A stretch of 64,000 nucleotides of DNA. It comes from Fuerstiella sp. (lineage in GTDB: Bacteria; Planctomycetota; Planctomycetia; Planctomycetales; Planctomycetaceae). Positions 56,481 through 64,000 of the stretch are shown here, one piece after another (within the stretch, counting starts at the first letter, position 1; every line of letters starts with the position of its first letter). The notes beneath the pieces were generated by a model. That model was not told the DNA's origin. It saw only the letters and a list, made by a program, of their open reading frames with translations, and did no database searches. A program made the position numbers and the translations under genes. The stretch covers positions 62,001 through 126,000 of the forward strand of contig JAQWOH010000025.1 of assembly GCA_029245955.1 (NCBI GenBank), given 5' to 3'.

Positions 56481-59400
56481 ATGAACTTCATTGCCTTTGC
56501 CATCGAAAACCCCGTCAAAGTCACCGTCGCTGTGTTCCTGCTGGTGCTGTTTGGGGGGCTTGCGTACCTCAGCACACCAGTCCAGTTGACGCCGGATGTG
56601 GTCGAACCGGAGATCACGGTCACCACGCTCTGGCCCGGTGCGAGTGCTCAGGAGGTGGAGCGCGAAATCATTGAAGAGCAGGAAGAGCAGTTGAAGAGTG
56701 TTGAAGGTCTCGAAGAATTCAACAGCGAAAGTGCAGATTCCAGTGGTTCCATCACGCTAAAGTTCCCCGTCGGAACATCACTGTCCGACGCTCGCGCCCG
56801 CGTCTCTGAAAAACTGAATCAGGTGCCTGAATATCCGGACGACGCCAACGAGCCGGTGATCAGCACTGTCAACGCCAACACAAACGCTGTCGCCTGGTTC
56901 ATTCTGAAACCGTTGCCGCCAACACATGAGGATCTGCGGAATCTGATCGGGCTGTACCCGGAACTCGCCGCACCTCTGGCCCCCATTCTTAACCGTCCCG
57001 GTCGTATTGATCTGACTCGCATTAATGATCTGGTGGATGACCATCCCGTTCTGGAAACCTTTGTGCTGGGGCGAAACAACCCGGCGTTAATGAAGAAGTT
57101 CGCCGAAGACTTTATCGAAGCGGAGTTCGAACGAGTCCCCGGCATCGCCAATGCCAATGTCTTTGGCGGACGGGATCAGGAATTCCGAATCGTTGTCAAT
57201 CCAACGCGATTGGCCGCACTCGGCGTGACCATAGATGCGCTCCGCACCGTGTTACTGAGTCAGAACCGAAACACGTCGGCCGGTGATATTCAGGAAGGCA
57301 AACAACGGAATGTTGTGCGCACGCTGGGACAGTTTCAGTCGGCCGTTCAGGTGGAAGAAACCATCATCACTCACCGCGACAGCAGTCCGATCCGTGTTCG
57401 CGACGTTGCCACCGTCGGCATCAGCTACAAGAAACCAACCGGTGTCGTGCGGCAACAGGGACTCAGTGCGCTGGCGGTGAATGCACAGCAGTCACCGGGC
57501 ACGAACCTGAAGGCCATCATGGGGCCGGCTCGACAGAAACTGGATCTTGATGGTGACGGCACCATCACCAGTTTTGAACTGGCCGAATGCGAGCGAATTT
57601 ACGGCAGGTGTCTGCGGACGGCAGTGGAAGGCCTCAACCAGGGCGTGCTGAAACAGAAGGGCGTCTATCTGGAGCAGGTTTACGACGAGACTCTTTATCT
57701 GGATTCCGCGACAGACCTTGTCCGCAGCAACGTTTACATTGGCGGTACGCTGGCCATTCTTGTTCTGCTGGTGTTTTTGCGCAGTCTTCGGTCCGTCCTG
57801 ATTGTCGGTCTGGCGATTCCGATCAGCGTGGTTGGAACGTGTCTGTTTGTAAAGGCGTTCGACCGCAGCATCAATGTCATCAGCCTTGCGGGCATGGCGT
57901 TTGCCGTTGGCATGGTCGTCGACAACGCAATCGTTGTTCTGGAAAATATCTACCGTCACTATCAGATGGGCAAGCCGCCCAGGCGGGCGGCACTGGAAGG
58001 AACGCAGGAAGTCTGGGGAGCTGTGCTGGCGTCGACGCTGACTACGCTGGCTGTGTTTGTTCCTGTGATTTTTGTTCAGGGGCAGGCGGGGCAATTGTTT
58101 CGCGACATCGCAATCGCGATCAGCTGCGCCGTGGCACTTTCGCTGTTGGTCAGCGTTACTGTGATTCCCACCGCTGCAGCGCGACTATTGAGTCGTAGAC
58201 GTTCAAGCGATGAACCCCGTACAGCGGATCGATCCGTTGCGGGCGATTCAACGCCCCTTCATTCGCAGGCCGACACCAAATCAGGTTTCGGCATCCGCGG
58301 TCTCTTCGGCCTTGTTCGTCTTGGAAGCTGGCTGAACCACGGCTTTGCGGACGGGATGAAGTGGCTGCTGTCTATGCGCGGCAGCACGGTCATCCGGTTG
58401 GCGATTGTGCTTGCGTTTGTAGCCGGCTCATTGGTGCTCAGTCGGAAGCTGCTGCCAGATACCGAATATCTGCCCGGCGGCAATCGTAATCTGATCATCG
58501 CGATTCTGTTGCCGCCGCCCGGCTACAATGTCGACCAAATGATCAGCCTGGGGGAGAATATTGAAAAGCAACTGGCGCCCTATTGGCTGGGAAAGAAAGG
58601 CGACGACGCCCCGGAAATCGAAAGCTTCTTCTTTGTGGCCAGTGGGCGCAGTCTGTTCATGGGAGCTCGGTCAGTAGACGAATTACGTTCGGCCGAGCTG
58701 ATTCCGATTCTGTCACAGGCTGCCGCTGCGCAGCCGGGGGTTATCCCGATTGTCAGCCAGGCCAGTCTGTTCGACAGCGCTTTGAGCGGGGGGCGCACCA
58801 TTGACATCGAAATCACAGGCCCCGACCTGGAGGTTCTTGTGTTGGAGGCTCAAAAAGCCTTCGGCATCTGCATGCAGGAATTTCCTATGACCGCCGGAAA
58901 CCAACTGCGTCCGATTCCCGGCCTGGATCTATCGAGCCCGGAGTTGCACGTTGTCCCCCGGCTGGAAAAGGCATCCGAGCTTGGCATCTCGTCTTCGTCG
59001 ATTGGGTACGCTGTCAACGCGCTTGTCGACGGAGCTTTCGCCGGAGACTACTGGCACGAAGGCCGTCGTATCGACCTGGTGCTTTACGGCGATGACGACT
59101 ACGCCGACCAAAGTCAGGATCTGGAGAACCTTCCGATCAGCACTCCCGGCGGCGACAACGTGTTGCTGTCAACGGTCGCCGATGTGATTCTCAGTCGTGG
59201 CCCGGAACAGGTGAACCATGTCGAACGTCTGCGTTCCATCACTATTCAGCTAAAGCCTGCCGGCGGTATTGCGCTGGAGGCAGCACTGCGTACGGTTGAA
59301 GAAAAGATCCGCGGGCCTCTGATGCAATCACCAAATTTTCAGTCCGGGCTGTATCAGATTCGGCTGGCGGGTACTGCCGACAAACTTGCGGACACATGGT

Positions 59401-59999
59401 ATGAATTGAAGTGGAATCTTGTCCTGGCTGTTGTGCTGACCTACCTGTTGATGTCTGCTCTGTTCGAATCGTTTCTCTATCCTCTTGTCATTATGACCAG
59501 CGTCGCCCTGGCTCTGGTCGGTGGGCTGATTGGGCTGACCGTACTGAATCGATTTTCGTTTCAAACTCTGGACATGCTGACAATGCTGGGGTTCGTCATT
59601 CTGATCGGTACCGTGGTGAACAATGCGATTCTCATTGTGCATCAGAGCCTGAATCTGATTCGCGGTGAGGGCATGACATCGAACGACGCTGTCTGCGAAA
59701 GTGTCCGTACCAGAATTCGTCCGATCTTCATGAGTACGCTGACAACCGTTTTGGGCATGCTGCCGCTGGTCGTGCCTGTTCCATCGCTTGTGGAAGGTCA
59801 TCTGGTCTGGATTTCCGGAGCTGGCAGCGAACTCTACCGAGGCCTTGGCAGCGTCGTTCTTGGCGGACTGATTGTTTCCACGGCGTTTACCCTGATTCTG
59901 GTCCCCGCCGGCTTCAGTCTGGTCATGGACGCGCAAGCGGAGTTCGTTCGATTAACGGCGTCAATCCGGAATCCGTTCCGTAAACGGCGTGCGGTCTGA
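56481..59999 (+). CDS. RND efflux pump with an EF-hand loop
   Basis: A 1172-residue proton-driven exporter, over 100 residues longer than AcrB. The 12-helix plan is clear: NPVKVTVAVFLLVLFGGLAY, GMAFAVGMVVDNAIVVLENI (helix 4, one Asp), VVLTYLLMSALFESFLYPLV and LGFVILIGTVVNNAILIVHQ (helix 10). Two extra segments lie in the first porter region: residues about 150-225 (YPELAAPLAPILNRPGRID) and 345-400. The second contains DLDGDGTITSFE at 355-366, a full EF-hand calcium loop with acids at positions 1, 3, 5 and 12, Gly at 6 and Ile at 8. Substrates are unknown; the adaptor upstream shows it works as a pair. Confidence 0.92.
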   Translation: MNFIAFAIENPVKVTVAVFLLVLFGGLAYLSTPVQLTPDVVEPEITVTTLWPGASAQEVEREIIEEQEEQLKSVEGLEEFNSESADSSGSITLKFPVGTSLSDARARVSEKLNQVPEYPDDANEPVISTVNANTNAVAWFILKPLPPTHEDLRNLIGLYPELAAPLAPILNRPGRIDLTRINDLVDDHPVLETFVLGRNNPALMKKFAEDFIEAEFERVPGIANANVFGGRDQEFRIVVNPTRLAALGVTIDALRTVLLSQNRNTSAGDIQEGKQRNVVRTLGQFQSAVQVEETIITHRDSSPIRVRDVATVGISYKKPTGVVRQQGLSALAVNAQQSPGTNLKAIMGPARQKLDLDGDGTITSFELAECERIYGRCLRTAVEGLNQGVLKQKGVYLEQVYDETLYLDSATDLVRSNVYIGGTLAILVLLVFLRSLRSVLIVGLAIPISVVGTCLFVKAFDRSINVISLAGMAFAVGMVVDNAIVVLENIYRHYQMGKPPRRAALEGTQEVWGAVLASTLTTLAVFVPVIFVQGQAGQLFRDIAIAISCAVALSLLVSVTVIPTAAARLLSRRRSSDEPRTADRSVAGDSTPLHSQADTKSGFGIRGLFGLVRLGSWLNHGFADGMKWLLSMRGSTVIRLAIVLAFVAGSLVLSRKLLPDTEYLPGGNRNLIIAILLPPPGYNVDQMISLGENIEKQLAPYWLGKKGDDAPEIESFFFVASGRSLFMGARSVDELRSAELIPILSQAAAAQPGVIPIVSQASLFDSALSGGRTIDIEITGPDLEVLVLEAQKAFGICMQEFPMTAGNQLRPIPGLDLSSPELHVVPRLEKASELGISSSSIGYAVNALVDGAFAGDYWHEGRRIDLVLYGDDDYADQSQDLENLPISTPGGDNVLLSTVADVILSRGPEQVNHVERLRSITIQLKPAGGIALEAALRTVEEKIRGPLMQSPNFQSGLYQIRLAGTADKLADTWYELKWNLVLAVVLTYLLMSALFESFLYPLVIMTSVALALVGGLIGLTVLNRFSFQTLDMLTMLGFVILIGTVVNNAILIVHQSLNLIRGEGMTSNDAVCESVRTRIRPIFMSTLTTVLGMLPLVVPVPSLVEGHLVWISGAGSELYRGLGSVVLGGLIVSTAFTLILVPAGFSLVMDAQAEFVRLTASIRNPFRKRRAV

Positions 60000-60048
60000 C
60001 TGTCCGTATCGCGTCGATCAGCGTCCCGTTTGAACGTTGACCGTTTTC

Positions 60049-60075
60049 CTTCGTTCTCGCAGAGAGAGAACGAAG
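60049..60075. terminator. Hairpin after the efflux operon
   Basis: Ten-base arms (CTTCGTTCTC 60049-60058, GAGAACGAAG 60066-60075) around a 7-base loop lie 50 bases past the pump stop. There is no T-tract on either side, so termination is uncertain; the stem could also stabilise the mRNA end. Confidence 0.4.
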
Positions 60076-60153
60076 TTGACTCATGATAAAACAACGGGAC
60101 GTCTGTCCCTGAGCGGTTCAGTCGCAGCGTTCATCTGTGTATAAACGATTGTT

Positions 60154-62040
60154 ATGCGGGATTTCATTGACCGAACATCGGTGCACAGATCACTCCTTCG
60201 TCAGTTCTTGCGAATGGGGACTGTGTCGACTGTTGTCATTTTTCTGTCCGTCGCGGCCTCCGCACATCCCGTTTCGCTGTCTCGTTCGCTGGTGTACGTT
60301 GCTGGCGATGAAGTTCGTGTTACCGTCGAGGTCTTTCTGGAAGACCTGTTTCTGTTTCACGACCTGCAGCCTGACGCGGCGGACTATCTTGATGCGGCGA
60401 CCATTCAACAGGGAATCGAACTTCATCGGTCGTTCGTTGCCGATCGCTTTGTCATTCAGAATGTTGCCGGACACCGACTGCAGGTTCGTCAGCCTGTCGA
60501 CGTGACTTTTGACATTCCGGACGACGGCGTGGCGCTGGCCAATCTGATGTCGCACAAATTGACGTTTGAATTACGTCACTCGCTGGAAGCATCGCCGGAA
60601 TTTCTGACATTCAGTCAGCGATTTGCCGGCGACGAAGGGCTGCTTCCCGCGGAAATGCAGTTGACGGTAAAACAGGAAGGCGGTGACGTGCTGCATGATA
60701 AAGCCCTCGTTACCGGTGTTCCGGTGACGCTGCGGTTTGTCTGGGACCGACCGGCGTTAACGGAAAAATCATCTGACAGGGAACGAGCCGCATGGCTGGC
60801 ACTGGAGCAGCAGAAGACCCTGGGCCTCACGAGTTACGGTGCCGTGTATTCGTTTCTTTATATCGAAGACTTTGAAGTCCGTCACGAGATTCTGATACCA
60901 CTGCAGACTCTGCAGCAGATCGTGACTCTGTCCCATGATGACGATGAATTTTTCAGCGTTGCTGAGCAGGAGGCAGCGGCTCATTTGATCGCTGATTATT
61001 TTGGCTCCGGGAATCCCGTTGAGATTGACGGCCGGCATTCAGATCCGGTTGTGCGTCGTTGTGACTTCTATGGTCTGGATGTTAAAGATCTGGCGCGGCG
61101 GGGCCTGCCGCAACCAGTGCCCTGGGCCAGTGCTCGAGCCGGAATCATTCTGTCGTATCCCCTGAACGCGGTTCCGACGCACGTGCACCTGCAGTGGAAT
61201 CGATTCTCAAAAACGTTGTGGTCGGTAAACGTTGTCGTGTTTGACGGCGCTGGTGGTTTTCGGAAAACGGTCACGCGAGTTGGAGGAAACAATGTTGTTG
61301 AATGGAACGCCGGAATTCGGAAGGGGCTGCCGCCCTTACAACTGACCCCCGCAGAAGTTATTCCGCGACCGGTGTTTGAAATTTCCGCGGCTTCAGTCGG
61401 TTTGCTGCTGTTTGCTGTGTCCGCTTTTACGCTCCGGACAGTCAAAGCCGGGATTGACCGACGAACGGTTTTGGCGGTCATCTTTTTGCTGGGGTGTGCA
61501 TGGGCTTTCAGGGACGGCGACTTAGGGAAGCTGGCCGTCCCTGCCGGGCCACGTCCGTCGATGACTGATGCAGCAGCAGATGCCGTGTTTGCGGCATTGC
61601 ACGCCAATCTCTATGCGTCGTTTCGATATCGTTCGGAAAGCGACGTCTACGATGCTCTGGCGTTCAGTATCAGTGGTGACGTGCTGCAGGCCACATACCT
61701 GAAAATCATCGAGGGGCTGAAGATGGAGGAACAGGGCGGCGCCGTGGCGCGAGTGCGGAAAGTGGAGATTCTGCACGGCGCACGCAGTGAGCTGACTGGT
61801 CAGCCACGTGCCAACGGGCTGTCCGCGGGTTTTGAGTATCGGTGTCGCTGGAATGTGTCGGGCACGGTGGAGCACTGGGGACACCTTCATACTCGCACGA
61901 ATCAGTTTGAAGCTGATTTCTGTGTGGAGTCTGTCGGCGGGAACTGGAAAGTGACGGACATCGACATTGTCGATAATCAACGCGTGCATTTTTCCACAGA
62001 TGTGCGTGCCCTGGCAGAAACGGTTGAGACCTCTCTGTAG
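60154..62040 (+). CDS. Membrane protein of unknown function with C-terminal soluble domain
   Basis: 628 residues. An export signal (GTVSTVVIFLSVAASAHPVS) lies near the start; an internal ATG 60217 is an alternative start. Residues 45-390 are a large beta-rich exterior region (SRSLVYVAGDEVRVTVEVFL, then HKLTFELRHSLE, LHVQWNR-like HLQWNRFSKTLWSVNVVVFD). Two hydrophobic helices follow (ISAASVGLLLFAVSAFTLRT and RRTVLAVIFLLGCAWAF). The last 150 residues form an alpha/beta domain with an NTF2-like look (GGAVARVRKVEILHGARSEL, FEYRCRWNVSGTVEHWGHLH). The start resembles the AHPVSLS...E type of envelope proteins before HupE-like segments, but I cannot assign it. Confidence 0.65.
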   Translation: MRDFIDRTSVHRSLLRQFLRMGTVSTVVIFLSVAASAHPVSLSRSLVYVAGDEVRVTVEVFLEDLFLFHDLQPDAADYLDAATIQQGIELHRSFVADRFVIQNVAGHRLQVRQPVDVTFDIPDDGVALANLMSHKLTFELRHSLEASPEFLTFSQRFAGDEGLLPAEMQLTVKQEGGDVLHDKALVTGVPVTLRFVWDRPALTEKSSDRERAAWLALEQQKTLGLTSYGAVYSFLYIEDFEVRHEILIPLQTLQQIVTLSHDDDEFFSVAEQEAAAHLIADYFGSGNPVEIDGRHSDPVVRRCDFYGLDVKDLARRGLPQPVPWASARAGIILSYPLNAVPTHVHLQWNRFSKTLWSVNVVVFDGAGGFRKTVTRVGGNNVVEWNAGIRKGLPPLQLTPAEVIPRPVFEISAASVGLLLFAVSAFTLRTVKAGIDRRTVLAVIFLLGCAWAFRDGDLGKLAVPAGPRPSMTDAAADAVFAALHANLYASFRYRSESDVYDALAFSISGDVLQATYLKIIEGLKMEEQGGAVARVRKVEILHGARSELTGQPRANGLSAGFEYRCRWNVSGTVEHWGHLHTRTNQFEADFCVESVGGNWKVTDIDIVDNQRVHFSTDVRALAETVETSL

Positions 62041-62434
62041 CAGTTTGCTGCGGCTGCGTATTCGGCACTGCGTCAGATGCCGGACTTCTGAGAGAATTCC
62101 GATCGGAAAATGAACGTCTGACTGCTCGAACGACGACGTTTACGGGGGCTGATGTTGATTTCGTATTCCTGTTGTTTTGCGTGTACCGGCGAATCCTGCC
62201 ATACACGTTGAACGCACACTCGCAGCACTGTTCCGGGACGGCTGTCAGCGATACGTTTCCAGCGATTCCGGGTGATCCATCTCAACAAACTGTATCGATT
62301 ATGACGATCATTCTGCATATCACGTCGTCCGGGGGGCTCGGCGTGTTCTGCGTTTCGTTATGCGGAGACCTGCACCTGAGGTCAGCCGATTTCGACTCAC
62401 TGTTGAGTGATTGACGTGTTGCCCCTGCCATTTG
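62041..62434. other. Intergenic region, no supported gene
   Basis: About 390 bases before the channel gene. An 80-codon plus-strand frame (62172-62414) lacks features. I see no hairpin or repeat of note. Confidence 0.4.
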
Positions 62435-63748
62435 ATGCGGGGCAATTCGGTGACCGAACAGCGAAACGTGGCTTCTGGCAATATACGAACCGCCGTGCTG
62501 GCGACGGGTTTCACGATTCTGTTCTATACGGTCGGACCGAACCTGCCTGGCATCTCTGAGTTTGTTACTCGGTACTTCTGCACTCATCCGCTCGAGTACA
62601 TCAGTACAGCAATGTTCTTTACCGGGTTGACGATCCTGCTGCAAAAGCAGACGGCACTGCGCCGCGAACGCCGTATTCTGAAAAGCGTTCAGTCCCTGCC
62701 ACAGCCATCTGTGTCGGGAGGTGATGAGCAGTCAGATGATCATGCTGTACTGAACGACTGGTGCAAGGAACAAACGACAAAGTTTCACTCTACGCATCTG
62801 TTCTCACGAATTCAGGATGTGACGGGCTACCTGAGAAGTTCGCATGCCGATGGACTGGAAGAGCATCTGCGCTATCTTGCAGAACTGGCAAGTGAGCGTT
62901 TGCACCAGAGCTATGCCACGATTCGCACCATCACATGGGCTATTCCGATTTTGGGATTTCTGGGGACGGTGATCGGGATCACCATGGCCATCGCGAACGT
63001 TACACCCGAACAGCTGGATTCTTCGCTGGGTGAAGTTACGGGAGGGCTGGCAGTTGCGTTCGACACAACAGCTCTGGCTTTGGGTATGTCCATCGTGCTG
63101 GTGTTCGCGTCCTTTGCCGTGGAGCAATGCGAGCAGACGGTACTGAACGACGTGGAGCGCTTCGGCATCGAAGCTCTGCTGCCTCGTTTCAGCAGTGGAA
63201 AGTCGGAGGCTGAACACTCCAGGGATTCCAGCGATGATCTCCTGAAAACACTTGTCAAACAGCAGTCTGAAGTCTGGGCCGAACAACTGGCCGGCGTCCG
63301 AAACACATGGACGGGACTTTTGGAACATCACGCCGATGGGCTGCGTCACGCCCTTGAAGCTGACCTTGAACAGACATTGAAGTCGCACCGAAACGATGCA
63401 ACCGACACACGTGATGCCTATGCGCAGGCACTTCAGAACAGCAGCCAGTCGCTTGTCGACCGAACGGAACAATTGCTGGGTTCATTTGAACAGCGTATGT
63501 CCAGCTGGCAAAACGCGATTCGTGTCAGTTCTCAGTCAGCGGTTGGCCAGACGGAGGCGATTCACGAACTGGGGGCCACGATGTTGCGCATGGGTGAGAC
63601 GGAAGAACGGCTGGTCAGGCTGCAGCAGCAGCTCAATGAAAACTTGCAGGCCGTTCAGCTTGCCGAAACGCTGGAGCAGACGGCCAGCAGTCTGGCTGCT
63701 GCTGTGCATGTGCTGACAGCCAAGACGTCTCAACGGTCAGCGGCCTGA
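62435..63748 (+). CDS. MotA/TolQ/ExbB-type proton channel with long helical tail
   Basis: About 437 residues. Two N-terminal helices (TAVLATGFTILFYTVGPNLP, YISTAMFFTGLTILLQKQ) are followed by a cytoplasmic stretch and then the family core: TITWAIPILGFLGTVIGITM and TGGLAVAFDTTALALGMSIV, with the conserved Gly-Thr-Val-Gly-like and Ala-Phe-Asp-Thr-Thr segments that line the ion path. The last 190 residues are a long Gln/Glu/Leu-rich coiled coil (for example LEHHADGLRHALEADLEQTL, RLVRLQQQLNENLQAVQLAE), not found in plain ExbB or TolQ. The start is uncertain (TTG 62411, ATG 62435 or GTG 62450). No ExbD/TolR partner is visible before the window ends. Confidence 0.8.
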   Translation: MRGNSVTEQRNVASGNIRTAVLATGFTILFYTVGPNLPGISEFVTRYFCTHPLEYISTAMFFTGLTILLQKQTALRRERRILKSVQSLPQPSVSGGDEQSDDHAVLNDWCKEQTTKFHSTHLFSRIQDVTGYLRSSHADGLEEHLRYLAELASERLHQSYATIRTITWAIPILGFLGTVIGITMAIANVTPEQLDSSLGEVTGGLAVAFDTTALALGMSIVLVFASFAVEQCEQTVLNDVERFGIEALLPRFSSGKSEAEHSRDSSDDLLKTLVKQQSEVWAEQLAGVRNTWTGLLEHHADGLRHALEADLEQTLKSHRNDATDTRDAYAQALQNSSQSLVDRTEQLLGSFEQRMSSWQNAIRVSSQSAVGQTEAIHELGATMLRMGETEERLVRLQQQLNENLQAVQLAETLEQTASSLAAAVHVLTAKTSQRSAA

Positions 63749-64000
63749 TGGGGGGACCGCTCGGACGTAAACGCGTTGCACCGGATCGACAACCGTCCGG
63801 TTCCCCAGCAGCGATTGTGCCTGCCGGTTTGCAGACTGCAAACGCGACGCTGCAGAAAGATTTTTCACCCCGCGGATCTGCACCTTTTCCCACGGGGACA
63901 CACACGTAGCTGACTGAAACATTACGTTCAGGGGAACAGTTCTCAGAAATCAAAAGCCCGCTCAGTAACAGACATGATTCGGCGAAGACATAAAAATGCG

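Noticed and set aside
63748..63909. A 53-codon frame overlapping the channel stop in an ATGA junction, and a nine-codon frame from ATG 63974 running off the edge.
   Set aside because: The first has no hydrophobic or family features and ends early; the second is too short to judge. Either could be the start of a partner gene, but the window ends.
1..64000. Search for tRNA genes, rRNA, CRISPR repeats, insertion sequences and prophage genes.
   Set aside because: I found no T-loop pattern in a foldable setting, no regularly spaced repeats, no transposase and no phage structural genes. Reading by eye can miss a diverged tRNA; a covariance-model scan would settle it.

Overview
The window looks like a chromosomal segment of a planctomycete (Planctomycetota, probably order Planctomycetales). 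This rests on the gene families: PSCyt-type DUF1549/DUF1553 proteins with c-type haem CxxCH motifs, DUF1501 proteins with twin-arginine leaders, a secreted sulfatase, a tandem DUF3467 protein, Gfo/Idh/MocA oxidoreductases and small secreted low-complexity proteins. Genus cannot be told from sequence reading. I saw no rRNA, tRNA, CRISPR, insertion sequence or prophage.

Layout. 1-5.4 kb: tail of a sodium/solute symporter, a DUF1501 protein, small secreted proteins and a metallo-beta-lactamase-fold hydrolase. 5.4-16.4 kb: an HDOD protein, an NrnA-like DHH phosphoesterase, a badly decayed ATP-type PEP carboxykinase pseudogene (pckA), a large secreted protein of unknown function, a SPOUT RNA methyltransferase, a PSCyt pseudogene whose three separate lesions can be read, and a pilin-like gene with a strong terminator. 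16.5-21.5 kb: DUF485 plus acetate-type symporter, lysS and csrA. 21.7-25.5 kb: oxidoreductase, amidohydrolase and sulfatase, facing right. 25.6-35.6 kb, facing left: ketoacyl synthase with DUF3467, an intact PSCyt/DUF1501 pair with a possible third partner, and serine acetyltransferase. 36-38 kb: CPBP membrane protease and hemC.

38-43.5 kb is an iron-sulfur block: a SufR-like regulator, nuoB, sufC, sufB, sufD. The single complex I gene here, nuoB, encodes the subunit that ligates cluster N2 and lies between the Fe-S regulator and the Fe-S scaffold genes. Next, facing left (44.5-53.2 kb), is the membrane arm of complex I in the order nuoH-J-K-L-M-N, without nuoI and without the NADH-input genes. 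Several proteins carry unusual extra segments: a His/acid-rich insert in NuoL, a Ser/Pro/Glu tail on NuoH and an enlarged loop in the acetate-type symporter. 53.5-64 kb: a TPR protein, divergent from an RND efflux pair whose pump contains a textbook EF-hand calcium loop, then a membrane protein of unknown function and a MotA/TolQ/ExbB-type channel with a long C-terminal helical tail.

No clearly new multi-gene system was found. The most worthwhile leads are the EF-hand in the RND pump, the sufR-nuoB-sufCBD arrangement with an inverted repeat ahead of sufR, a nested palindrome ahead of the Gfo/Idh gene, and the two datable pseudogenes.
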